NCBI RefSeq assembly: GCF_030814695.1
Contig: NZ_JAUSVL010000001.1
Coordinates: 3,756,227 to 3,820,226 of the forward strand
Direction: 5' to 3'
DNA length: 64,000 nt
From: Oligosphaera ethanolica
GTDB taxonomy: Bacteria; Verrucomicrobiota; Lentisphaeria; Oligosphaerales; Oligosphaeraceae
Positions 44,589-54,680 of the stretch are shown here, piece after piece. How positions within the stretch are numbered: the first letter of the stretch is position 1; each line of letters starts with the position of its first letter. The notes under the pieces are model-generated. The model saw nothing but the letters and a program-made list of their open reading frames with translations. It made no database searches and was not told the origin of the DNA. The translations under genes were made by a program, and so were the position numbers.

Positions 44589-45770
44589 ATGACAGCGTCC
44601 ACCGCCATTCGTCTGGGTTTCATCGGCACCGCCAATCAAGGCACCATCAACCTCAAGGGCTTCTTCAAGCACGACAGTGACTGCGTGGTCACGGCCGTCT
44701 GCGATGTGGACAGCCGCCACACCGAGGCCGCTTGCAAGCTCATCAACGAGCACTACGGCAACGAGCAGTGCCGCGTCTTCCACGATTTCCGCGAGTTGAA
44801 CCGCTGGGATGGCGTGGACGCCGTGGTTATCACCACGCCCGACCACTGGCATGCGTATATGGCCATTGACGCCGCCCGCTGTGGCAAGGACATTTACCTG
44901 GAAAAGCCCCTGACACTCTTTGTTGCTGAAGGCCGGGCGATCTGCCGGGCCGTCACCGCGGAGAAGCGCATACTGCAGACCGGCAGCCACCAACGTTCCA
45001 TGGCGGAGTTCCGTCGCGCCTGTGAACTTGTGCGCAATGGCTATCTAGGCAAGATCGACTGGATTGAGGTGGCCATCCCGCCCAACAACAAGACCTGCGA
45101 GCCCAGCTGGCAGCCCATGCCAGTACCGCCGGAGCTGGACTACGACTTTTGGCTGGGGCCGGCGCCGGCAGTGCCCTACCACGAACAGCGCTGCCATTAT
45201 CAATTCCGCTTCATCAGCGATTATTCTGGCGGCCAGGTTACCAACTTTGGTGCCCATCATCTCGACATCGCCCAGTGGGCGTTGGGCATGGACCACAGCG
45301 GACCAAGCGAAGTCTGGGGGCAGGGCGAATACCCCGCTAGCGGCCTCTTCAACACCGCCACGAAGGTGTCCTTCGGTATGCGCTACGACAACGGCGTCGA
45401 AGTCCGCTGCGTGACCGGCGGCAGCAAAGTCATTTTCCACGGCAGCCGCAGCAGCCTCGAAGTCTGGCGCGGCGGCCTAAAGACCGACCCGGCCGACATC
45501 GCCGACACGGTTCTGGCCGACAGCGATGTCCGGCTCTATCACAGCGGCGACCACTACGCCAATTTCCTCGCCTGCATCCGCAACCGCCAGCAGCCAGCCT
45601 GTCCGGCCGAGGTCGGCCATCGTTCGGCGACCTGCTGCCACTTGGCCAATATCGCCATGCAATTGGGCCGGCGTCTGCGCTGGGACCCTGCCGCCGAACA
45701 ATTCGTCGGCGACGACGAAGCCAACGCCATGCTGACGCGCCCATACCGCGCGCCGTGGACGTTGCAGTGA
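44589..45770 (+). CDS. Gfo/Idh/MocA-family oxidoreductase
   Basis: 393 residues. An N-terminal Rossmann fold (IRLGFIGTANQGTINLKGFF, VTAVCDVDSRHTEAA) is followed by VDAVVITTPDHWHAYMAIDA and the catalytic EKPLT motif (DIYLEKPLTLF). A C-terminal alpha/beta domain has GQVTNFGAHHLDIAQWALGM, typical of the PVC group of these enzymes. It oxidises or reduces a sugar or inositol derivative with NAD(P); the substrate is unknown. The absence of a signal peptide means a cytoplasmic enzyme, unlike many PVC relatives that have a Tat signal. GAAGAAAGAG lies before ATG 44589. Confidence 0.9.
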   Translation: MTASTAIRLGFIGTANQGTINLKGFFKHDSDCVVTAVCDVDSRHTEAACKLINEHYGNEQCRVFHDFRELNRWDGVDAVVITTPDHWHAYMAIDAARCGKDIYLEKPLTLFVAEGRAICRAVTAEKRILQTGSHQRSMAEFRRACELVRNGYLGKIDWIEVAIPPNNKTCEPSWQPMPVPPELDYDFWLGPAPAVPYHEQRCHYQFRFISDYSGGQVTNFGAHHLDIAQWALGMDHSGPSEVWGQGEYPASGLFNTATKVSFGMRYDNGVEVRCVTGGSKVIFHGSRSSLEVWRGGLKTDPADIADTVLADSDVRLYHSGDHYANFLACIRNRQQPACPAEVGHRSATCCHLANIAMQLGRRLRWDPAAEQFVGDDEANAMLTRPYRAPWTLQ

Positions 45771-46220
45771 CTATCGACTTAGGCTGCTGCGGTTTTGAGC
45801 GCCAAAGGCGCGTTCAAAGAGCGCCAAAGGCGCGTCCTCAGATAGCCCAGGGCAAGCGCCCGCAGGGCGCGTCGCCCTGGGTGAGGTGCCTCAACCAAAA
45901 AGAGCCCTGAAGGGGCGACCTAAAAAGACCCTCGACGAAAGGAAACAGTGCAACGACAACGGCAGCCAGTGAGTTCCATTGCCTCTTTGGCCCCGGTCAG
46001 CTTCGCCGACCGGGGCCAAAGAGGCTGAGGAACACGACCTTGGGTGGCGTCTAACCCAGGGCGGCGCACGCCTTCAGCGTGCTTGCCCAGGGCTATCATG
46101 TTTCGCGCTTTCAGCGCTTTTGGCCGCTTCGCGGCGATGAAGATGCCGGGATGACTTAAGGCTGTTTGGTTGAAACAACCAGCGTCAGGGTAATCGTTAA
46201 CTTAAGAGCATTGATCTAAT
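45771..46220. repeat. Non-coding spacer of palindromic repeats
   Basis: Contains GAGCGCCAAAGGCGCG twice, a CCCAGGGCAAGCGCCCGCAGGG-type block broken by GGGCGCGTCGCCCTGGGTG, and a perfect hairpin with 18-bp arms at 45981-45998 and 46008-46025 (loop GCTTCGCC region). The same hairpin family recurs at about 54897-54956. No gene is seen. Confidence 0.75.
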
Positions 46221-47798
46221 ATGACGGCACGCAGGATAGTCATCGCCGCGCTGATGCTCGTTCTCACCGCTGCTGGCGCCGAGAACGCCGGCAATGGCGT
46301 TGGCGGTGCTGCCGATGCATCGCCGGCAAGGGCCGCCAGCGTCCGGCGTTTTCTCGACGGTTTTTGGGTGACGATTACCGCTGAAGAGCCTGCGCCGGAG
46401 GTGTCGCCCGCCGCGGCGCCCAGCAACCCGGCGTTGGTCCAGGTGCCCATTCTGCCGCCGGCGGCGCCGATTTTGCAGCTGTGCTCCATGCCGACCTGGC
46501 GGCGTTGGCACTTGCCGCGCTGGAGCTGGTGTGCTGCCGCCGCGATGCTGATCGTCGCGGTCGGCGTCGCTCTCGCTGGCGCTTTGCGCGGCATCTGGCT
46601 TGAGTTGCGTCATCCGCGGCGTTTGCGCCAGTTGGCTGCCGTGAAAGCGCTGCGCGCTTGGCGTCTAACGCCTACGCCGCCATTCGCCGGTTTGCTCCAA
46701 GCCTTTCGCGAGTTCTATGGCTTGCCGGCCGGTTGCGATGCTGATGCCATCGCCGCAGTCGTCGGCAAAACCGATGTCGATCTGGCGCAGGCAATCCTGG
46801 CCATGGACTGCCAGCGCTTCGCACCAGCAAACAGCCCCGCTGCGGAGAGTGCCGCAAACGCCTCTGCCGGGGCGAGCGCCGTTTGCACCCCCGCCGTGGC
46901 ACCCGCTGCCAGCGCTGAGGCGGGTACTGTCCCTCCCGTCCATCCTGTGTTCGCGCTGCTTTCCCGTTGGTTGGGGCGCTCGTCGCGGATGTGGCCTGGC
47001 CGTGCGGCCGCTGCTGCCGCGGTGGCATTGGCCATTGCCGCAGTCCTTTCCCTGGGGGGTGTCGTCGTCGCCGTCAGGGACCTGACGCGTTCGGAAAGCT
47101 ACGCGCCAGCGTGGAATTGCGCACTGCAGCATGCTGCCGAGCGACATTACGCACGCGCCTTCATCGCTTTTCTCGCCCTGGAGCGCGTATCGCCGAGCTC
47201 GCCCGAGTTGTCGCGCAATCTCGCGGTGTTGGCGGCGGCGACTGGGCGCGACGAAGCCGCGCGCGCCTGGCATCGCCACGCGCTTATCCAAGAACAGCTG
47301 CGAGGTCGCATCCGCTTGGTCGGCCGCGATTGGCGCTGGCCTGTTGCTGTTCCGGCGTTGCTGCTGGCGACGGCTTTCGTTGGCTTTTGCGTGGCGGCCA
47401 TGGGCTGGCCTGGCGCGTGGCGTCGAACGCTGGCTTGGCGCGCATGGCTGTTGCTGCCTTTGGCGCTGCTTGCGTGTAGCGCGTTGCTTCTCGGCGGCCA
47501 TTGGCGGCAATGCCGTCGTCTGCAAGAGCTGGCCGTCGTGGCTACGGCGCAGCCGCTCATGGTGGCGCCTGGGGCGACGGCGCTTGCGCAAGCACGAGTT
47601 GCGACGACAGACCTGGCGCCGGCTCAGGCCGCAACCGGGCCGGGCGCCGTCGACACAGCCACAGCCACGGCCCTAAAGCAGCTCGCCGCTGGCGATTGCG
47701 TGCAATTGCGGCAACAGCGTTGCGAATGGTGCTTCGTGTCGATCAACGGCATTGCCGGCTGGCTCCCGCTCTCTGGGATCCTGCCCTTCCGGTTGTAG
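46221..47798 (+). CDS. Membrane protein resembling Bat-operon proteins (BatD/BatE-like)
   Basis: 525 residues. A signal peptide (MTARRIVIAALMLVLTAAGA) and a Pro/Ala-rich segment precede a membrane helix near 105-125 (WCAAAAMLIVAVGVALAGAL). A short cytosolic part has the RRLRQLAAVKALRAWR and FREFYGLPAG pattern seen after the last helix of BatD. Further helices follow, with a TPR-like pair (ALQHAAERHYARAFIAFLAL, LAVLAAATGRDEAARAW) and a C-terminal SH3-like segment (LAAGDCVQLRQQ, INGIAGWLPLSGI) as in BatE. I read it as a BatD C-terminal/BatE fusion; no MoxR ATPase or VWA gene lies alongside, which weakens this. The start ATG 46221 lacks a clear ribosome-binding site. Confidence 0.6.
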   Translation: MTARRIVIAALMLVLTAAGAENAGNGVGGAADASPARAASVRRFLDGFWVTITAEEPAPEVSPAAAPSNPALVQVPILPPAAPILQLCSMPTWRRWHLPRWSWCAAAAMLIVAVGVALAGALRGIWLELRHPRRLRQLAAVKALRAWRLTPTPPFAGLLQAFREFYGLPAGCDADAIAAVVGKTDVDLAQAILAMDCQRFAPANSPAAESAANASAGASAVCTPAVAPAASAEAGTVPPVHPVFALLSRWLGRSSRMWPGRAAAAAAVALAIAAVLSLGGVVVAVRDLTRSESYAPAWNCALQHAAERHYARAFIAFLALERVSPSSPELSRNLAVLAAATGRDEAARAWHRHALIQEQLRGRIRLVGRDWRWPVAVPALLLATAFVGFCVAAMGWPGAWRRTLAWRAWLLLPLALLACSALLLGGHWRQCRRLQELAVVATAQPLMVAPGATALAQARVATTDLAPAQAATGPGAVDTATATALKQLAAGDCVQLRQQRCEWCFVSINGIAGWLPLSGILPFRL

Positions 47799-47823
47799 CC
47801 TCACGGCATGCCGTGAGGCTACA
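47794..47823. repeat. Perfect 30-bp palindrome (dispersed family)
   Basis: TGTAGCCTCACGGCA followed by its exact reverse complement, directly at the stop codon of the Bat-like gene. The same core recurs at about 61686, 61974 and 62137. It could act as a terminator hairpin here. Confidence 0.85.
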
Positions 47824-47920
47824 AGACGGAGCTTGTTGGCGCTTTTGTCTTTTTTGCGTTGTTTTCCGTTTTTCTACTTGATTTGTGCGTCTGGTGGGAT
47901 AATTTAATGTTGTTCTTCAC

Positions 47921-48007
47921 GCCGGAGTGGCGGAATTGGCAGACGCGCTGCGTTCAGGTCGCAGTGACCGCAAGGTCGTGGGGGTTCAAATCCCTTCTCC
48001 GGTACCA
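47921..48007 (+). tRNA. tRNA-Leu (CAG)
   Basis: 87 nt with encoded CCA. Acceptor GCCGGAG pairs with CTCCGGT (a G-U at the first pair). Anticodon arm CTGCG-TTCAGGT-CGCAG gives anticodon CAG. The long variable arm (TGACCGCAAGGTCG) and the TTCAAAT T-loop fit a class II leucine tRNA. Confidence 0.95.
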
Positions 48008-48170
48008 TTTCATGGTACAGCAAAAACACGTTCTTTCGGGAGCGTGTTTTTTTTGTTTCCAGGCGGGAACAAACACGGCTCCGCCGAGATCACAATGATT
48101 GAGTGATGCCGTAAAATGTCCTGTTATTGTGCCAGTGGCGGAAAAACTGCGGTTCAATGCCGTCGTGCCC

Positions 48171-48199
48171 TTGTCTTTACCAGCTTGTTTATGTATAAT
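48171..48199 (+). promoter_or_regulatory. Sigma-70-type promoter for pseudopilin gene 2
   Basis: TTGTCT at 48171 and TATAAT at 48194 with a 17-base spacer, 41 bases before the start codon. Confidence 0.7.
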
Positions 48200-48239
48200 G
48201 AAGGCAGCAACCCAACCGCAACAAACAAGGAGAGCAATC

Positions 48240-48908
48240 ATGAAATACAATCGCAAACAAGTCTTTACGCTGATTGAACTGCTGGTGGTAATCGCCATCA
48301 TCGCCATCTTGGCCGCCATGCTCCTTCCCGCCCTCAGCAAGGCCCGCGAAAAAGCCCAGCAGACATCCTGCGCCAATAACCTCAAACAGTTCGGCGTCGC
48401 TATTACCATGTACGCCGGCGAAGATGTCCGCCGACCGACGTTCCCGAGGTGCTTTGATGATAAAGATCCAAATACGACGGGCACGCCAGCTTATCTTGTG
48501 ACCACCAAAAACTGGGGCTGGATTTACCGCCCGGCCGCCTCGGTATCCTTTACGCCCGAAGATGGCAGCCTATACAAGTACGTTGGCGACAAGGAAGTCT
48601 ATCTGTGTCCCAGTGATCCGAAGGACTACGGCAATTCTTACGCTATGAACACTGTTCTGTCGGGAATGAGGGTGACAGTGGTGAAGAAAGCCAGTTCGGT
48701 TCCGATCTTCCTGGAAGAGAAAACTGACGTCACCGACACCGCCTTTGTCGATGGCTGTTACCTTGGTAACGATACGGCGGATACGGAAGCCAGTGACCTT
48801 GCCAATCGCCATAATGATGGCAACCTTTTCCTTTTTGCCGATACGCACGTGAGCTTCCAAAACTGGAACAAAGCTGACACCTTGGCCAAAACCAAGAGTT
48901 ACAAGTAA
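48240..48908 (+). CDS. Type II secretion pseudopilin-like secreted protein (2)
   Basis: 222 residues. [20 protein letters not shown] is the prepilin leader and start of the hydrophobic helix, with glutamate at +5 after the F. The globular part has [20 protein letters not shown] and ends [15 protein letters not shown]...KTKSYK. AAGGAG lies 7 bases before ATG 48240. After the TAA the same frame continues with LHADTHVASANLPKLEALQA and a second stop at 49004, a near-duplicate of the C-terminal tail, so the 3' end seems to have been duplicated or exchanged. The two Cys pairs may form disulfides. Confidence 0.92.
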   Translation: MKYNRKQVFTLIELLVVIAIIAILAAMLLPALSKAREKAQQTSCANNLKQFGVAITMYAGEDVRRPTFPRCFDDKDPNTTGTPAYLVTTKNWGWIYRPAASVSFTPEDGSLYKYVGDKEVYLCPSDPKDYGNSYAMNTVLSGMRVTVVKKASSVPIFLEEKTDVTDTAFVDGCYLGNDTADTEASDLANRHNDGNLFLFADTHVSFQNWNKADTLAKTKSYK

Positions 48909-49004
48909 CAACTGAATACGCTTCACGCCGATACCCACGTCGCCTCCGCGAACCTGCCCAAGCTTGAGGCCCTCCAAGCCGCCCGCAACTACAAGAAGTG
49001 GTAA
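48909..49004 (+). pseudogene. In-frame second C-terminal tail of pseudopilin gene 2
   Basis: Thirty-one codons plus stop, in the same phase as the gene before it. LHADTHVASANLPKLEALQA matches the LFADTHV... tail directly upstream in position and motif but has a different continuation (RNYKKW). It has no start or ribosome-binding site, so it is silent unless the TAA is read through. Confidence 0.7.
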
Positions 49005-49039
49005 GGGTTTTCGGTTGAGCTAAAGCTGAGTTTATCTTT

Positions 49040-49080
49040 GCCCCGGGTTGCCATGACTGGCTCCCCGGGGCGTTTTCTTG
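49040..49080 (+). terminator. Intrinsic terminator after pseudopilin gene 2
   Basis: GCCCCGGG pairs with CCCGGGGC over a loop of about 20 bases, followed by GTTTTCTTG. The T-run is interrupted. Confidence 0.65.
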
Positions 49081-49279
49081 TGCATTACACAATTTTGGTA
49101 ATCGCTCAGCCATTGATAACCAAAACTGTGGTGCCTCTACGAGGCACTGTCTGTTGGCAGGCTGCGTCCCCAGGCTAAAGCCTGGGGTTAAGCATGGTTA
49201 AGCGCCTACGGCGCAAAAACATGGATATTGAATGATGGTGGTTTTCGGCCCGAACCGGACAAAGCAAGTCGCCTGATCG
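49081..49279. other. Spacer without recognisable gene
   Basis: Includes GAGGCACTGTC and CCCAGGCTAAAGCCTGGGG short hairpins, then GCCTACGGCGC. No reading frame of interest. Confidence 0.5.
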
Positions 49280-49394
49280 GCCAAGTTCGGCCCGGAGGGC
49301 CGCACCATGCATAGCCCCGGGTGAGGCGCCCGGAGGGCGCCGCAACCCGGGGTATGATAGCAAGTTAGAATTGCGCCCGAAGGGCGCCACATTG
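49280..49394. repeat. Dispersed intergenic palindromic repeat (copy 2, inverted)
   Basis: Same order of palindromes as 38005-38118 on the opposite strand: CGGCCCGGAGGGCCGC, ACCATGCATA, GGGTGAGGCGCCCGGAGG, GCGCCCGAAGGGCGCCACAT. The arms that differ (CCCCGGG here, CCCTGGG there) keep their pairing, an indication of conserved structure. Confidence 0.8.
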
Positions 49395-49496
49395 GCGAGG
49401 CACGCCGCGTTCCACGCGCCAGCCAGAGGCATGCCGTGCATCCGTTATCAATCACTGGCCGATTACACAATTTTGCTGGGGACTTCTGGTCGGCAC

Positions 49497-49525
49497 TTGC
49501 CTTTTCTTATATCCCTGTGTATAAT
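49497..49525 (+). promoter_or_regulatory. Sigma-70-type promoter for pseudopilin gene 3
   Basis: TTGCCT at 49497 and TATAAT at 49520, 17-base spacer, 39 bases before the start codon. Confidence 0.7.
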
Positions 49526-49564
49526 TGAGTCGGTTTCACCATACACACTTAAGGAGAACGCATC

Positions 49565-50239
49565 ATGGGAAAAGAGCACAAGGCATTTACACTGATTGAG
49601 TTGCTGGTGGTCATTGCCATCATCGCCATTTTGGCCGCCATGCTGCTGCCGGCCTTGAGCAAGGCCAGAGACAAGGCCCAGCAGACATCCTGCATCAACA
49701 ACATGAAGCAGCTGGGCGTGGCGACGACCATGTACATCAACGATGGCGGCCGCAGCATGCGCTTTCCGGTATCCGGTTGTTCATCTGGTTATGGCTGGGT
49801 GGCGGGGACACTGGTTGCGGGGACTAGCACGCAATATGACTTCGACGTGGAGGGCGGCTCGCTCTTTAAGTACGTGGGCGACAAAGAGGTATATATGTGT
49901 CCCTCGGACCCGAGCGAAGACCGTGGCTGCTCATATTCGCTTAACAGCATCATCGGCGGGAAAAAGGTCAGCGTCGTCAAGAACGTCTCGACGGTGCCGG
50001 TCTTCCTGGAAGAGAATGGCAGTGACGACGGCAATTTCAGCGTCCGGAATACCTACGATTCCACCACGGACACCTATACCCTCACGCCCACCGACAGCAA
50101 TTCGGTCGCCACCGACCGCCATAATGAGTTTGCCAACTACGTGTTTGTTGACGGCCATGTGGCATCCTATAAATGGACCAAGCTGGAAATGATGCGCAAA
50201 TGCCTGGAGGTCAAGCCCGGCATGACCATCGTGCAGTAA
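49565..50239 (+). CDS. Type II secretion pseudopilin-like secreted protein (3)
   Basis: 224 residues. [20 protein letters not shown] gives the leader and helix; the same middle motif as gene 2 occurs ([20 protein letters not shown]), and the C-terminal motif is [19 protein letters not shown] stands 10 bases before ATG 49565. Similarity to gene 2 over the N-terminal half and the GDKEVY-CPSDP region shows recent duplication, while gene 1 is more distant. Presumed processed by a prepilin peptidase and exported by a type II or type IV pilus-like machine encoded elsewhere. Confidence 0.92.
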   Translation: MGKEHKAFTLIELLVVIAIIAILAAMLLPALSKARDKAQQTSCINNMKQLGVATTMYINDGGRSMRFPVSGCSSGYGWVAGTLVAGTSTQYDFDVEGGSLFKYVGDKEVYMCPSDPSEDRGCSYSLNSIIGGKKVSVVKNVSTVPVFLEENGSDDGNFSVRNTYDSTTDTYTLTPTDSNSVATDRHNEFANYVFVDGHVASYKWTKLEMMRKCLEVKPGMTIVQ

Positions 50240-50271
50240 CTGCCTCGCGACAAAAGGGGGGTGGTTTTCCG

Positions 50272-50309
50272 GCCCGGGCAGGATAGCCCGGGCCGTTTCG
50301 TTTGCCCCT
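50272..50309 (+). terminator. Intrinsic terminator after pseudopilin gene 3
   Basis: GGCCCGGGC pairs with GCCCGGGCC around AGGATA, followed by GTTTCGTTT. Confidence 0.75.
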
Positions 50310-50331
50310 TTGACAGGTCGCCTGGTTTGCG

Positions 50332-52590
50332 TCACATCAAGCTTCTGGGGTCCACATCGAGGTAGACATCGACGCCTTTGGGAAAGCTTTGGCTGACGAC
50401 TTGCGGGCGCAGCAGCGCCACGAGTTTGAGGACGCTGCCGCCGCGCAGCTGCAGTTGGAAGCGGTAGTAGGTCTTGACCTTGGACAGCGGCGCCGGCATG
50501 GGCCCGATGATCTGCACGGCCGGCTCCAGCAGCGGCTGAATGCCCTGGTGAAATTTTTCTGCGGTATCGGCGGCGAGAGCTTCGTCTTGGCTGCGGAAGT
50601 GGACGATGACCATGTGGGAGCAGGGTGGGAAGTCCAGCATTTTACGGCTGGGCATTTCCTCCGCGTAGAAAGTCTTGAAGTCGTGTTTGAGGGCGGCCTG
50701 CAGGGCGAAGTGGTAGGGCGTGTAGGTCTGGACGACGACGTGGCCGGCGCAGTCACCGCGGCCGGCGCGGCCGGCGACCTGGGTGATAAGCTGGAAGGTC
50801 CGTTCGCCGCTGCGAAAATCCGGCAGGTGCAGCTGGCTGTCGGCCTGGATGACGCCGACCAGCGTCACATTGGGGAAATCCAAGCCCTTGGCGATCATCT
50901 GGGTGCCAACCAGGATGTGAATGCGGCCCGCGCGGAAGGCGTCGAGCACTTTTTTGTAGGAGTCCTTGGTCGTCATGGTGTCCGAGTCCATGCGCGCGAT
51001 GGTCGCTTGCGGATAGAGGGCGTGGAGAATCGTTTCAATTTTTTCCGTGCCGACGCCGGTGTAGCGGATTTCCTTGCTCTGGCACTGTGGGCATTTGTCC
51101 GGCGCGGCCAGTTGCACGCCGCAGAGGTGGCAGATGAGTTGGGCGGCTTTGCGGTGGTAGGTATAGGCGGTGCTGCAGTTGTCGCAGGTGGCGACGTAGC
51201 CGCATTTTGGGCAGAGCATCTGCGTGGCGTAGCCGCGGCGGTTGAGCAGCAGCATGATCTGTTCGGCCTTGTGCAGGCGGTCGAAGATCAGCTCTTTGAG
51301 GCGTTTGGAGAGGAGCTGTGCCTGGCCGGCCAGCGCCGCTTCCTCGGCCATGTCGATGAGTTCCACGGCCGGCATGGCGCTGGCGTCGACCCGCTCGGGC
51401 AGCTCGACCAACTGGTAGCGGCCGACTTCGCAATTGTAGTAGGATTCCAGGGACGGCGTGGCCGAGCCGAGCACCACGGTGGCCTTTTCGCGTTTGCCGC
51501 GCACCACAGCGACATCGCGGGCGTTGTAGCGCGGCGACTCTTCTTGCTTGTAGCTGCTCTCGTGCTCTTCATCGACCACGATCAGGCCGAGTTTGCGGAA
51601 GGGCGCGAAGAGTGCGGAGCGGGCACCGACGGCGATACGCGAGCGGCCCTCGTTGATGCGCGTCCATTCGTCAAAGCGCTCGCCGTCACTTAGCCCGCTG
51701 TGGAGGACGCTGACCAGATTGCCGAAGCGCTGGCGGAAGCGGTCGCAGGTCTGCGGGGTGAGGGATATTTCCGGCACCAGGACGATGGCGTCTTGGCCGC
51801 GCTGCAGGCAGTGGTGGATGGCTTGCAGGTATACTTCAGTTTTGCCGCTGGCGGTGACGCCGTGGAGGAGAATGACCTGCGCGTCGCCGGCGTCCAGCGA
51901 GGCGTTGACGCGTTCCAGGGCGGCCTGCTGGCCGCCGGTGAGCTGCCGTGCGCTGTCGGGCTGAATCAGATCATCGTGGAAGGGATCGCGGTCCACCACC
52001 CGTTTTTCCTTGATGAGCCAGCCGTGTTTGCAGAGCGTGTTGATGATGGCGGCGCTGACGTTCGCCTCGCTTTGCAGCTCCTGCAGGGGCTTGGCGCCAT
52101 GGCGGTGCAAGTACTTGATGGTTTCCTGCTGTTTCTCAGTCAAGGCCGCAAAGTCGTCTCCAAAATTGGCGGCGCGGAGTGCGAGTGAGACGAAGATCAC
52201 CTGCTTGTGTTTCATCGCGCCGCTGCGGACTACTGCTGGCATCAGCGCTCTCACAGCGTGTTCCTTGGGGCAGCAGTAATAGGCAGCGATCCACTCGGCC
52301 AGCCCCAGCAGGTGCGAGGGTATTTGCTCGTTCTGCTTCTCCAGCGCGATGATGGGCTTGAGCTCGCCCTCGTGGCTGCTCTGCGCGGCGACCGACACCA
52401 CAAAGCCGCTGCGTTCGCTGTGCCCAAAGGACACCCGGACGCGGCTGCCGGCGCGGATCTGCCCAGCCAGCGCCGGCGGGATCGCGTAATCGAAGCCCTT
52501 GTCCAGGGACAAATTGAAGACGACGTGCGCCACCCGTGGTGACTGCGGGGTCACCAGATCGCTGTTGCTGTTCTGAGGTCCGTTGTGCAT
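50332..52590 (-). CDS. priA: Primosomal protein N' (replication restart helicase PriA)
   Basis: 752 residues from ATG 52590. N-terminal 3'-end-binding domain (FNLSLDKGFDYAIPPAL), then the helicase: LLHGVTASGKTEVYLQAI (Walker A), LIVVDEEHESSYKQ (DEEH box), VLGSATPSLES, ILVGTQMIAKGLDFPNVTLV and ITQVAGRAGRGD. Eight zinc-binding cysteines lie in CPKCGYVATCDNC and CHLCG...CPQCQ. It unwinds lagging-strand DNA at stalled forks and loads the primosome. An in-frame GTG lies farther upstream at 52641, but it falls in the gdhA terminator hairpin region, so ATG 52590 is preferred. Confidence 0.95.
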   Translation of the reverse strand: MHNGPQNSNSDLVTPQSPRVAHVVFNLSLDKGFDYAIPPALAGQIRAGSRVRVSFGHSERSGFVVSVAAQSSHEGELKPIIALEKQNEQIPSHLLGLAEWIAAYYCCPKEHAVRALMPAVVRSGAMKHKQVIFVSLALRAANFGDDFAALTEKQQETIKYLHRHGAKPLQELQSEANVSAAIINTLCKHGWLIKEKRVVDRDPFHDDLIQPDSARQLTGGQQAALERVNASLDAGDAQVILLHGVTASGKTEVYLQAIHHCLQRGQDAIVLVPEISLTPQTCDRFRQRFGNLVSVLHSGLSDGERFDEWTRINEGRSRIAVGARSALFAPFRKLGLIVVDEEHESSYKQEESPRYNARDVAVVRGKREKATVVLGSATPSLESYYNCEVGRYQLVELPERVDASAMPAVELIDMAEEAALAGQAQLLSKRLKELIFDRLHKAEQIMLLLNRRGYATQMLCPKCGYVATCDNCSTAYTYHRKAAQLICHLCGVQLAAPDKCPQCQSKEIRYTGVGTEKIETILHALYPQATIARMDSDTMTTKDSYKKVLDAFRAGRIHILVGTQMIAKGLDFPNVTLVGVIQADSQLHLPDFRSGERTFQLITQVAGRAGRGDCAGHVVVQTYTPYHFALQAALKHDFKTFYAEEMPSRKMLDFPPCSHMVIVHFRSQDEALAADTAEKFHQGIQPLLEPAVQIIGPMPAPLSKVKTYYRFQLQLRGGSVLKLVALLRPQVVSQSFPKGVDVYLDVDPRSLM

Positions 52591-52656
52591 GGCGTCCAAA
52601 TGTAATGCCGATTGGCCCCTGCTCAACGCCGCTGCCGGCACATGTCCGACAAAAGC

Positions 52657-52696
52657 GAATGCCGGCAGCGGACTGTGGCGCCGCTGCCGGCATTCA
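52657..52696 (-). terminator. Terminator of gdhA
   Basis: GAATGCCGGCAGCGG pairs with CCGCTGCCGGCATTC across a short loop; on the minus strand GCTTTTG follows. It lies 30 bases after the gdhA stop and before priA on the same strand. Confidence 0.75.
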
Positions 52697-52726
52697 TCGT
52701 GAAACTCAGGCTAAATTGACCGTGGT

Positions 52727-54091
<1,365 letters not shown>

Positions 54092-54115
54092 TTACCGGGA
54101 TAGAGTCGCAGGCAC

Positions 54116-54148
54116 AAAAAAAAGCGAGCCCCCGGTCGTGGTCTCGCT
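54116..54148 (-). promoter_or_regulatory. Leader terminator / possible attenuator of gdhA
   Basis: On the minus strand AGCGAG, a 14-base loop with GACCGGGGG, CTCGCT and eight T form an intrinsic terminator about 50 bases before the gdhA ATG. CTCCGGTC farther upstream (about 54177-54184) can pair with GACCGGGG of the loop, offering an alternative structure. Promoter-like TTGATT and TATATT (16-base spacer) lie at 54189-54216. No other minus-strand gene ends here, so the terminator belongs to the gdhA transcript. Confidence 0.55.
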
Positions 54149-54374
54149 CTGGCTACCTACTTGTCTCAGTCCTCAAGACCGGAGTATGAATATATGTAAA
54201 AAACTCACAAAATCAAGGTGTCAAATCAGGAAGAAACACGATTTTATTGGAGGAAACATGACAAATCAGTCATTTGCTGACCTAATATGGTAATAGCTGT
54301 CCAATCAGGCGCGCTGCCCCCCCATGATGGGCGGTCGTGGACGGGGCGACTGGGCGGTCTGAGCGGATGGATAT

Positions 54375-54450
54375 TCTTTCTTGTTATCGCGGACGGATCG
54401 GACGGATCGGACGGATCGTCGACTTGATCGGTCTGATCGGTTCGCGAAAC
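54375..54450. repeat. GATCGG-type repeat, second locus
   Basis: GGACGGATC is repeated three times, followed by CTTGATCGGTCTGATCGGTT and CGCGAAA, the same vocabulary as the 59-bp array at 38120-38646. The rest of 54190-54558 shows no gene. Confidence 0.7.
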
Positions 54451-54558
54451 CAGATAGCCGATTCGTCCCCTAGAAAAAAAGCAGCAATTTGCGCTAGTTG
54501 GTTTGACTACTGAGCAATGGCAGGCCATATTAATGCCTCGTTTTCCACACGCTTATAT

Positions 54559-54636
54559 GGTAGCTGTAGCTCAGTTGGTTAGAGCGCCTGGTTGTGGCCC
54601 AGGAGGTCGCCGGTTCGAACCCGGTCAGCCACCCCA
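54559..54636 (+). tRNA. tRNA-His (GTG)
   Basis: Anticodon arm CCTGG-TTGTGGC-CCAGG gives GTG. An extra 5' G (54559) faces C73, as required for histidine tRNA, and CCA is encoded. The acceptor has one A-C mismatch (third pair: GTAGCTG against CAGCCAC). Confidence 0.95.
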
Positions 54637-54644
54637 TGTATAAA

Positions 54645-54680
54645 CGCCCCGCAGTTCACATGAACTGCGGGGCGTTTTTT
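54645..54680 (+). terminator. Intrinsic terminator after tRNA-His
   Basis: CGCCCCGCAGTTCA and its reverse complement with a 2-base loop, followed by six T. Confidence 0.92.

Noticed and set aside
50389..51693. 434-residue plus-strand frame
   Set aside because: Antisense shadow of priA, which has all helicase motifs.
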